The notes under the pieces are model-generated. The model did not search any database. It saw only the letters and a list, made by a program, of their open reading frames with translations, and had not been told where the DNA came from. A stretch of DNA of 41,000 nucleotides from Mesostigma viride (taxonomy: Eukaryota; Streptophyta; Mesostigmatophyceae; Mesostigmatales; Mesostigmataceae). The stretch is taken from positions 2,159,448 to 2,200,447 of the forward strand of contig RPFO01000104.1 in assembly GCA_009746045.1 (NCBI GenBank), written 5' to 3'. Below, piece by piece: positions 1-11,000 of this stretch. Every line of letters starts with the position of its first letter. Within the stretch, counting starts at the first letter, position 1. The position numbers and the translations under genes are program-made.

Positions 1-711
1 AGAGGGAGAGGGAGAGGGAGAGGGAGAGGGAGAGGGAGAGGGAGAGGGAGAGGGAGAGGGAGAGGGAGAGGGAGAGGAGAGGGAGAGGGAGAGGGAGAGG
101 GAGAGGAGAGGGAGAGGAGAGGGAGAGGGAGAGGGAGAGGGAGAGGGAGAGGGAGAGGGAGAGGGAGAGGGAGAGGAGAGGGAGAGGGAGAGGGAGAGGG
201 AGAGGGAGAGGGAGAGGGAGAGGGAGAGGGAGAGGGAGAGGGAGAGGGAGAGGGAGAGGGAGAGGGAGAGGGAGAGGGAGAGGGAGAGGGAGAGGGAGAG
301 GGAGAGGGAGAGGGAGAGGGAGAGGGAGAGGAGAGGGAGAGGGAGAGGGAGAGGGAGAGGGAGAGGGAGAGGGAGAGGGAGGGAGAGGGAGAGGGAGAGG
401 GAGAGGGAGAGGAGAGGGAGAGGGAGAGGGAGAGGGAGAGGGAGAGGGAGAGGAGAGGGAGAGGGAGAGGGAGAGGGAGAGGGAGAGGGAGAGGGAGAGG
501 GAGAGGAGAGGGAGAGGGAGAGGGAGAGGGAGAGGGAGAGGGAGAGGGAGAGGGAGAGGGAGAGGGAGAGGGAGAGGGAGAGGGAGAGGGAGAGGGAGAG
601 GGAGAGGGAGAGGGAGAGGGAGAGGGAGAGGGAGAGGGAGAGGGAGAGGGAGAGGGAGAGGGAGAGGGAGAGGGAGAGGGAGAGGGAGAGGGAGAGGGAG
701 AGGGAGAGGGT
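1..711. repeat. GGGAGA hexanucleotide array cut by the window edge
   Basis: About 118 near-perfect copies of GGGAGA, with occasional units shortened by one or two bases (for example near 75, 107, 171, 330, 410). It ends sharply at GGTGCGCTGG. On the sense strand of the minus gene it is a CT-rich tract inside an intron or in 3' flanking DNA. Confidence 0.97.
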
Positions 712-1224
712 GCGCTGGGGGCAAATGTAGTGATAAAATTGGGGTGGGGGGAGGAATAAAGAGAGGGGTGAAAGCAGTGACGAATTTGGGGGAAAAGGGA
801 GAAGAGAAAACAGGGCTTAACATGGTATGTTCGAATGCAGCTTCATAGAAGTAGTACTAGTCATGGAAAGCAAGTGCGCTTTCTGTGGACAGAGTAGTAG
901 TGAAAGGCCATTTAAAATGAAATGCGCATGTCCCCCCTGTTTCCTTCCGTGTACTGCTTGACACAGCAAGAACCCGGTTCTTCAACCAGCTATACTGCTC
1001 AACTGCTCTACTGATACAGTACTGTAGTGCTATGCTATCATACCATCAGAACCCACACTACTAGCTGATGGAAGTATCCGATCAACACAACTTACTACCA
1101 CTACTACGGGTATCAGACCATTATCCGTACAAATGGTCAGCGTCATTTTCCAAAACGGGTCGTTGAGCGAATCGGCACATTAATGTTATTAATTATTATC
1201 AACTACTGATTAACTGACAACATA
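712..1224. other. Non-coding stretch, mostly unique
   Basis: No credible exon is visible. It is AT-richer with short imperfect repeats of ACTACTAC and ATCAG type. A decayed copy of the 1762 donor junction is recognisable at about 1134-1172 (TCAGCGTCATTTTCCA). It is probably intron. Confidence 0.5.
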
Positions 1225-1499
1225 ACTACACTACCATGTCAAATAGCAGCAGACTACTGCTAGTATCCTTCCTGATGGTCAGCATCAACATCACTACACT
1301 ACCATGTCTATTAGCAGCAGACTACTGCTAGTATCCTTCTTGATGGTCAGCATCAACATAACTACACTACCATGTCAAATAGCAGCAGACTACTGCTAGT
1401 ATCCTTCTTGATGGTCAGCATCAACATAACTACACTACCATGTCAAATAGCAGCAGACTTCTGCGAGTATCCTTCTTGATGGTCAGCATCTCCTTCCAG
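1225..1499. repeat. 68-bp minisatellite, four copies
   Basis: The unit starts ACTACACTACCATGTC and ends GATGGTCAGCATC. Copies begin near 1229, 1297, 1365 and 1433. The last copy runs into CTCCTTCCAG, a sequence shared with the exon edge at about 1775, so the array appears to have been seeded by a copy of that junction. Confidence 0.9.
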
Positions 1500-1761
1500 C
1501 CTCATGAGTCCACGAGCGCAGTCTAGTGGTCCGTACATCAACGTAGCCATTAGGACCCTGCTCCACCGATTAAGGTAATAGCGTCTTCCGCCATGGCTCA
1601 TCCAGGGATACGCGCCAGGCTTCATCGTCTCCTTCCAGAACAATCGATCAGCGAGTCAGTACAGTAGCAACAGCTTCATCTGGCCCCTCTTCCACCAATG
1701 AAACAAGCTGACGTCTTCCGTCATGACTCGTCACGGGACCGACCCATGGTTACGTACGTAC

Positions 1762-2019
1762 CGATCGTGAGCGTCTCCTTCCAGAACGAGTCAATCAGGG
1801 AGTCCGCGATCGTGGCAGCCAGCCCGGCCAAGCGGAGGGTCGACCCGGCCCACTGCTTGATGTCCAGCAGCCGCACGCCAAAGGCCTTCTCGAGGTTGTC
1901 GAGTGACGTCGACAGCAGGTCCACCGTCCGGTCGTCCACGCTCCGCAGGCGCTGCACGCGCGCCGTCAACGCAGCGAAGAGGGAGGGCCGCGCCGGGGGA
2001 GGGCCCTTGCCGCCAGCAC
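1762..2019 (-). CDS. Exon: helical cytoplasmic segment, last one seen
   Basis: Acceptor CTGCCAG, strong donor GTACGT, in phase with its neighbour (edge position good to about 2 bp). It encodes a Gly/Pro start, then [20 protein letters not shown], then [20 protein letters not shown] and [13 protein letters not shown]. It is rich in Leu and charged residues and probably helical. In channel-like cyclases a helical linker precedes the catalytic domain; here any such domain would lie left of base 1. Copies of its donor side occur at about 1623-1650, 1484-1510 and 1134-1172. Confidence 0.65.
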
Positions 2020-5000
2020 CTGGCAGGGGATGGGGGTGGGGGAACCAGGGGTGATGGTTGTGGTCTATGTGAGCGCGTGAGTGTGTTGTGTCTGCAGTTT
2101 TGTGAATACAGGGGATGGGGGGTGGGGGGAACCAGGGGTGATGGTTGTGGTCTATGTGAGCGCATGAGCGTGTTGTGTCTGCAGTTTTGTGAATGTATGG
2201 TGAATGTATGTGGGGGTGGGTGCGGGGTGGCGGGTGGCGGGTGGGGGGTGGGGGGGTAACTTGAGCCTGGAGGCTGCAAGTGCACAAGAACCTCACGTCT
2301 CCTATCACGCACGTACTTCATGAATGCTTGCGCACTTATTGGAACCCTGCCGCCCGGGATTCTGGCGGATGAGTACGACCGGCTATACATAAGTACAGTG
2401 ATGCATAACGAAAATGATGATAGGTATCAGATATAGTAGTACATAACTATGGCTATACATATAGCAGAATGCGAATACAGCCATACATAACGTAATATGA
2501 ATGAACAGCCAGTGCCACAGAGGAGCCCTGGTATCAGCTGGTATTAACAGCCGGTACTGCCAGCTGGTATTAACAGCCAGTGCAAGGCATCCTCACCCAT
2601 CTGGCTCTGCTTCCATCCCGTGGCTGCCGCCGCCGTGACCGCTGATGCGTCCGAGCTGTTCGCCAAGTCGCCCCCCTCCTCGTCCCCATCCCCTTCCTCA
2701 TCAAAACCCCACTCCTTCAAGAACCCCTGCCACCCCCCCTCTTCGTCCTCGTCCTCTGGCCCGCCCCCCCCGGTCCCCTCCCCCCCCCTCCCCACCCCCA
2801 CCGTGCGCATCGGGCCCCATGGGGATTACTGTGACCCCCCCCCTGAAGCCCACATCCCCGTCATCCTCGTCCTCTCCCCCTTTCTTCTTCTTCCTCCTGT
2901 TCGGTTCCCCGCCAGCCCCGTCCTTCTTCTTCTTGCCCTTGGGTTTGAGCCAGTGGCTGCCCTTGCGCTTGCCGCCGCCACCCATGAGAGCCTTGATGAC
3001 GGACGCCAACTTCTTAATGGGGTCCAGCAGCATGTGCTGGATATCGGACACGATCAGCCCCGCGCCGACCATGAGCACAATCACGAGCACCGCGGTTAAA
3101 TATAGACTCGATCGGATGTTTGCCTTCTCCTCGCTCGACACGTCCAGGATGAGGCCGTCCGTACAGGCTGCGGCGTCCGATTCGAGCATGCGCTCGGGCT
3201 TGCGGGGCAGCGCGAGGTTAGGTTGTAGGACCGCGCCAGCTCGTCGTCGACATCGAGGACGAGCATCCATTCAGTGCGCATCTCGTAGACCTGCATGGGG
3301 GCAGCAAACACCAAGTACAAACACCAGGAACAAACACCACAGCAGCATACAAACACCTCAGCTCATCGTCCAAGTCAACAAGGAACGCCCATCCGGTGCG
3401 CAGCTTGTCAACATGGGGCAACAAACACCATGTACAAACATCATACTAAAAACACCAAAGTAGTATACAGACAGCAAATACAAAGACCATACGACAAGCA
3501 TCCTACTAGTATACAGACACCATACTAATGTTAATAGACAACAATACATATCGAATACAGACACCATACTACTGTTAATAGACAACAATACATATCGAAT
3601 ACAGAAACCATACTACTGTTGATAGACAACAATACATATCGATGGGCAGCTGCACTCAGGGTGAAATTGATCACCCCGAAGGATGGGAGGATGCGCCAGT
3701 AGTACCATCCCGATCGATCACTATCTAGACAAAGGGATTCCCAATTAGAAAGGGATGCCCTCGCAAACGCTAGAGCGAGAAAGAATCTCATGAAGACATA
3801 CATGACCTCACCTCGTGCTCGTAGCCCAGGTTGCGCGCGTACTGTACCACACGAAACCGGAGCATCTGCGTTCAAGCGGACGCAGGAGACCCCACAAGGT
3901 ACTCCAAAGCTACAGTGACCTCACCTCGTGCTCGTAGCCCAGGTTGCGCGCGTACTTGAGCCCGAGCTCGTCCGCGAACGGCCTCGTGACGTTCTGGCCG
4001 CCCACGCGCAGATGCAGCACGCGTGCGTGCGCGGTGCCCACCTGCCGCAGCAGCGCGTTGACACTGGCCGCGAAAAGAGGGCTGGTCGGCCCGGACTCAG
4101 CCCACACGCGGGACGTCAGCAGCAGTGCGGCCTCGTAGAGGTGGTCGGTCACGGACGTGCACACAGTGAGGTACATGGAGGCCAGCAGCATGAGCAGCAT
4201 CATGAGGATAAGCCGCCCAATGATAAACTCCACGACGGCGATGCCGATCTTGGACGGGGTGGGGAGCAGGCTGGACAGCGCGCCCTGGTCTCGGTTTGAT
4301 TGCCGGCAGATGTCACCCAGGTGTTCCATTTATTTTTTGGGGGGAGAGTTTGTTTAGGATCCCGGTGCAATAAGGTCGCAAGGTGATTCCGTGGTGTTTT
4401 GTTTTCGGTAGGATTAGCGGGTATTTTTGTTTTTTCCCCAATGTATGGTGTCGAGGGAGGAAGAGACGGAGGACCCCCACTCACGCAGGTGGTTTGTGCC
4501 GTCGCAGGCATAACCCAGGTGGTGGCGGTGCCAGCGTGGACGTGGGGTGGTGTCCCAGGCGTGACGTCGGCGGTGGCCATGGCGGTGGGAAGCATGAGGT
4601 GGGAAGGAGGGCAGATTTAGCAAATCGAAACAAAGTCAGTACTCAACGTTTGTAAGGCAGCACTGTGAAGCTGCATGAAGGACAGTGCTGCTGGGGGCAT
4701 TCACTTAAAAGCCCAGTCCAAGAAGTGGGGGCACCCGTGGCGGCAGTGCAGGAGATTACTTGAGTGGGTAGGGGAGAGAGGGGGGGCGGGGGGGGGGGGG
4801 CAGGAAGAGGGGGAGGCGCAAGAAAAAGGGAAACAAGAGCAAATCGGTCAAGAAGAATTGAACAAGAAGAGCAAAGGCATGTATGGGACATGCTTGGTCA
4901 TGGCGCGAGGAGCGCATGGCAGCAATGTGTGTCTGAGTATGTAGTACAATAAAACGCATGTGTAGGTTCATAATGAAATGGCTGACCGAAATTTCAACCA

Positions 5001-8000
5001 AGAGCTATCTGTAAACTGCTGTTGAGCCATCCTGGGAGTGCTCTAGGGAAGCAAAGGTGCTTGTTTCAGGAAGAGCTGGGGAGGCTTGAGGACAGGGAGG
5101 TTAGGCATGAAGGTTAATGGACGTGGAGGCTCTGCCTTGATGGCTGCCACTGGCTGTTCCATCTCCCTGGTATCCTTCAAAATTTGAAGGCGAGCCAAGC
5201 AATTACCGCAGTGTGAGTGAGTGGTCACCTTGATTGCTGAAAACACAAATGTTTTGAAACACAAATCCTAAAGTTTGGCCGTTTATTCTTCCTGGAAGCA
5301 TTCGAGGCAAGTAATACGTTACCATGCTTTGACTTTTTATTTGACGAAGGCTCACCTTAATGGCTGTAACTGTGGTCCTCTTGTTTAGACTTCCTGGAAA
5401 ACTTTAGGGCAAGCTGAAAAACCCAAAAGAGAGAAAATGGAGAAAAGGGAAAGAAACGGGAAAAAGGGGGCAAGAGGGGGGCGGGGGAAGGCGGAAGAAA
5501 GGAAGCATAAAAGAAAAAATATCTTTTCCAAGAGGAGGCTCACCTTGATGGCGGCGGCCACGTTCTCGGGGCCCTTGGCCTCTGGCGGCCGAGGGAGGTA
5601 CCGCCGGTGGCGCCGCTCCTGCATCGCGCGCAGCTGGTGCAGCATGGCCTTTGCGGCGCGCATCATGAGTGCCGGAAGCTTCATGTTGCGACCCATGCGG
5701 GCGCCCGCACGCGCCGCACTGGCAGGTGGCAGGTCAAGGTGCAGGGATGGATAGACACAAGTGACAAATGGCTTGAAATCAAGTGGGTAAAAATAACGTA
5801 TGGCAGGAGTTTGTGCAGGGACGGGCAGAGATAAGTAACCAAAGAGTTAAAGTTAAATGGTATAAGTAGCATACTGCTACACTATATGGCAGGGAAAAGT
5901 GCATCAAGAGCTGGATGCTTATCAAGGACTATTAGAACCATTGCACTGTGGGCCATGGCTTGCCAGTTAGATTATTATTAGTTTTCTATTATTAGAAGTA
6001 TCATGATTAGTATAGCATTATGGCATTATTAGCCAATTAGCAACGAGAGGTTGGTTGTGTGGCGCTGCCTATGTGGGGGCGCGGACAGAAACGGTTACTG
6101 GTCACAGGACCCACAGCGGCTGCCTTGTACCGAAGAGGCGTCTAGTACCCTTGCCTGTAAATCTGCCACCCTCACCGGCTTGCCCTCCCGATCACAGTGG
6201 TTGCCTTGTACACCAGTGGCAGCTAGTACGCAATGTGGCTACCCCCCCCCCCTCACCGGCTGGCTTGCGCAACGTCCATTGCCCACACGTCCAAGTCCCT
6301 CACCAGCTTCCCCGTGCAGAACCATGATCTGTTCGCCCAAACCCATGAGCCTCACCGGCTGGCACGTGCGAGGCTGCCCTCGGCGCCGCCCACCCCCAGC
6401 TGCGGCGCGATGGGCGCCGGCAGGTAGAGCCACATGCCCAGGATGGCAATCACGTCCATCGCAAACACGGTCGTCTTCAGGTACCTGCGGGCAACCGCGC
6501 CAAGCGGAAAGAGCGCAAAAAGCCATGAATGGGAGTGGCAAGGACAAGGCAGAGGGGGGGCTGGTCATGCTTACTAACGAAAGAGAATGTGTATATCACA
6601 AACACGGTCGTCTTCAGGTACCTGCGTGTGGCAGAGGCGAAAAAAACCCGGAAAAATCGGGAGGTTGAGAATGGCAGATGGAACATCGGGTGGGAGGTAA
6701 AGGCTTGGGTGGTGGGGAAAAGGTGCTGTCATCGCAAACACGGCCGCCTTCGTGTACCTCCGTGTGGCAGTACGGGGAGGAATCGAGGCATACATTACAT
6801 AACGCAGTGGCAAAACCTGGTGAGAGGCGTCAACCCTGAGGGGATGGTGGGAACCCTCAGGATGGTGGGAACCGAGCATGCCCATAACAAACACGGGCGT
6901 CATCACGTAGCGGCGGGCGCCAGCAGCGGGAGGAGGGCCAGGACATAACACGACAAATCATGCAGAAGGAGGCAGGAACAGGGGCGGTGCAGGAGATGGC
7001 AGGAACATGGCAGGAGGCAGGAACCGGGGTGGCGGGGACTTGGCGCGAGGCGTGAGCATGGACGGGGGGGAAGATAACGATGGCTACACCTATCTCAACT
7101 GCAGCAAGCCGTAAGCACCCTCCCAGCCGCAACTTCCATCCCACATCCTCCCACAACGGCGTGCGATGGTGAGTGGCCAGGTGAGGTCGCCACCTGGCCC
7201 TGGGTGGTACTACGAACGCAGATCAAACGAATGTACTAGGCCCTCCACCGAAGGTCGGCTCTTTTGGCCAAAGAGAACTCACTTTGCCCTCCACACTTTG
7301 CCGTCCACACGTTGCCCTCCACACTTTGCCCTCCACACTTTGCCGTCCACACTTTGCCCTCCACACTTTGCCCTCCACACTTTGCCTTCCACACTTTGCC
7401 ATGGGATGATTTCTCCCTCTTCTGCCATCGGGTACTCACTGGGCCCTCCACCCAGAAAAACCAACTCAGCCCTTTGTCATGGGCTCCTCACTCAGACTTA
7501 CTAGCTACTGAGCGCAGTGTAGCACTCACTTGGCCCTCCACGCAGGACGGCCACCTCGGCATTTTGCCATCGGGTACTCACTCAGCCCTTCACCCAGGGC
7601 AGCCCTCCACCCAGGGAAACTTACTCAGCTCTCAACCAAGCGAAACTAACTTGAAAATCTCTAAGGCCTTTGTCATGGGGTAATTTCCCCCTCCCTTTGC
7701 CCTGGGGCACTCGGCACTTTGCCACGGGGTATTCCCTCGGCCTTCAACCCAGGGAAATCAACTTGGCCATGGGGTGATGTCTTCGCATGAACGGGCTTTG
7801 CCATGGGCCACTCACTTGGCCCTGCGCACAATGATGTTGCAGATGAGCTCGACGATGAAGATGATCATGCATATGCCCGTGACGATGCTGGCACACCACT
7901 CAGAACACAGCACGTGGCACATCAAGTTACATAAGGTTAACACACAATTACACAAGGTTAGTCCACAATTACACAAGGTAAGATCAGAGGCACGGCGCTC

Positions 8001-11000
8001 GGCGCGCGGCACATGGCAGGGCAGGGGGTGATGACAGGGAACCAGTTAGTGGGGACCCACAATGCCCGCTCCCAGTGAAAGGGAACCAGTTAGTGGGGAC
8101 CCACAATGCCCGCTCCCAGTGAAAGGGAACCAGTTAGTGGGGACCCACAATGCCCGCTCCCAGTGAAAGGGAACCAGTTAGTGGGGACCCAGAATGCCCA
8201 CTCCCAGTGACAGGGAACCAGTTAGTGGGGACCCACAATGCCCGCTCCCAGTGAAAGGGAACCAGTTAGCGGGGACCCACAATGCCCGCTCCCAGTGAAA
8301 GGGAACCAGTTAGTGGGGACCCACAATGCCCACTCCCAGTGAAAGGGAACCAGTTAGTGGGGACCCACAATGCCCGCTCCCAGTGAAAGGGAACCAGTTA
8401 GTGGGGACCCACAATGCCCGCTCCCAGTGAAAGGGAACCAGTTAGTGGGGACCCACAATGCCCACTCCCAGTGAAAGGGAACCAGTTAGTGGGGACCCAC
8501 AATGCCCGCTCCCAGTGAAAGGGAACCAGTTAGTGGGGACCCACAATGCCCACTCCCAGTGAAAGGGAACCAGTAACCACCACGAGAGCAAGCAGGAGAA
8601 GCGTGACCAGGCACAAACAGAACATGTCAAGCACGGAGACCCACAACCAAGCAGGACACGTTGGGGGCAACCGAAGTTTGGCGGCGGTGGTGTCGGAGGC
8701 GACCGAAATCCGAGGAAGGCAAAGATGACGAGCAAGCCACGTTGTGAGGGAGGCGGGCGGCGATGGAGGCAGGGGGCGGTTGAGGAGAACATGCGAGGGG
8801 AGCCAGGCGGGCTCGAAGCCAGGCAGGCGGTGACGGGGGCAGGCGGTGGCGGGGGCAGGCGGTGACGGGGGCAGGCGGTGGCGGGGGCAGGCGGATGGAT
8901 GAAGGCGATATTCGGCGGGGGATGGTTGAGGCAGCGATGAACGGTGGTGGATGAGAACAAACGAGACAGCCCTGTGATGGGAAGCCATGCGAGCTGGGGC
9001 TATGGGAGACGCAACTGCGCAAACAGGGGTGAATAAGGGAAAGAGATAGAAGAGGGATTATCAGTATGGGGGGGAAGTTATGTCGAATGAATGCGTATCG
9101 GAGCATGTACGGACTGAGTGAGCATGTGATCGCGGACGGGAACGCTAGTGCTGTAGGACCGGAGTAAACCCAACGGAGTAGCCGGCGGTTGTTTTGCCAA
9201 GCCATGGGCTGTCACTGTAAACGATAGGTTGGTCACTGTGACACTGGTGATGTAGGACAGGACCGGAATCAACCAAGTGAGGAGCGGCTGCCCCTCAAAG
9301 TAAAGGATGGTACCCCTTGGTCACTGTACTGGTCACTACATCCCTTTGGTGGTTGCCTCGCCAAGCCTCAGTACGGTATCAAGAATGGGTGCGTGCAATG
9401 GCGCGGCAGATGAGGAAAGCTTCATGGGTACCTGCATGACGTAGTCTTGCGCTTTCAACAAATGAAATGATGTGAATTTTTTTATTAGTGAGGAGTGCGA
9501 GCATGGGTGGCCGGTTGTAGACCATCACTCAAACATATCACCAGTCAAGTTGTAATACTTTTCCTTCCACTCTGGGGCCGAGGACCCCGACCTAGTTACC
9601 CTGAAATGAGGGTCCTTTCTGAGCAAAGTACTTCAAAAAAAGATCAACCAGTCAAGCATGTTCCTCACTTCATTCAGTAAACACCCTCTCGCACCTGATT
9701 GCCAGGTCAGTGTCCTTGCTGAGTCGCAGCAGTGAGTGCGAGGTAATGTACTGATGAACAACAACCCGTCAATGAACCAATCAATGGACCAAACGGCAAT
9801 CAATGGACCAAAAGACAAAAATGCTAACAAGAAACTGCTTTCTTGTGTAAATCCTCCCCTGCCCGACCCCCCCAGCTCACCTAATTGCCAGGTCGGTGTC
9901 CTTGCTCAGCAGCAGCAGCGCAAGGTCGTTGCCGACGAGCGCGAAGAGTGTGGCCATGGAGGTAAGCACCGCAAATACCGGGTTGGCTAGAAGCCGTGAC
10001 GGCAGCTGGCAGCGATGCAGGGAGAGGGTTAGGGTGGGAGGGGCCAGAAGGGGCCAGAAGGGGCCAGAAGGGGCCAAAGGGTCAGAAGGGGTCAAAGGGT
10101 CAGAAGGGGTCAAAGGGTCAGAAGGGGTCAAAGGGTCAGAAGGGGTCAAAGGGTCAGAAGGGGTCAAAGGGTCAGAAGGGGTCAAAGGGTCAGAAGGGGT
10201 CAAAGGGTCAGAAGGGGTCAAAGGGTCAGAAGGGGTCAAAGGGTCAGAAGGGGTCAAAGGGTCAGAAGGGGTCAAAGGGTCAGAAGGGGTCAAAGGGTCA
10301 GAAGGGGTCAAAGGGTCAGAAGGGGTCAAAGGGTCAGAAGGGGTCAAAGGGTCAGAAGGGGTCAAAGGGTCAGAAGGGGTCAAAGGGTCAGAAGGGGTCA
10401 AAGGGTCAGAAGGGGTCAAAGGGTCAGAAGGGGTCAAAGGGTCAGAAGGGGTCAAAGGGTCAGAAGGGGTCAAAGGGTCAGAAGGGGTCAAAGGGTCAGA
10501 AGGGGTCAAAGGGTCAGAAGGGGTCAAAGGGTCAGAAGGGGTCAAAGGGTCAGAAGGGGTCAAAGGGTCAGAAGGGGTCAAAGGGTCAGGAGAGGAAACT
10601 CAGCTCACAATCAGTCTGAAATATTCAATTGGAGGGAAGGCCACATGATGGGCCAGGTAGGCCACACAGCCATGATGACGTCTTCAGGCCTTGCACACGG
10701 CACCAGCTCTAGTCGCACCTGTTGTCCCGACACATGGATTTGCTCAGGACGGTCTCTAGGCTCTGGCTTACTACTTTATGTTCTACTGTATCTTCATTAC
10801 CGTTCTGCAAGGGACCTGTGGTCCTATTTCTGTCCTACTTACCGAGTTGCCTGCCTCCACAACCATCACGATGATCATTGACCTGCCTTGACACTACTAC
10901 CTTATTGACACTGGTACCTTATTGACACTGCTACCTTAATACTACTACTACGTTATTGATACCACTGCATTATGGATACTAGTACCTTATTGACACTGCT

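Noticed and set aside
4200-4655. Open frames overlapping the 5' side of exon 4284 on both strands
   Set aside because: The composition is not protein-like and the S4 exon joins the 4284 exon in phase without them.
9877-10648. [12 protein letters not shown] (collagen-like) and TPSDPL repeat frames
   Set aside because: Products of an 18-bp repeat in an intron, open on both strands. Only the S1 exon at the edge has unique coding content.
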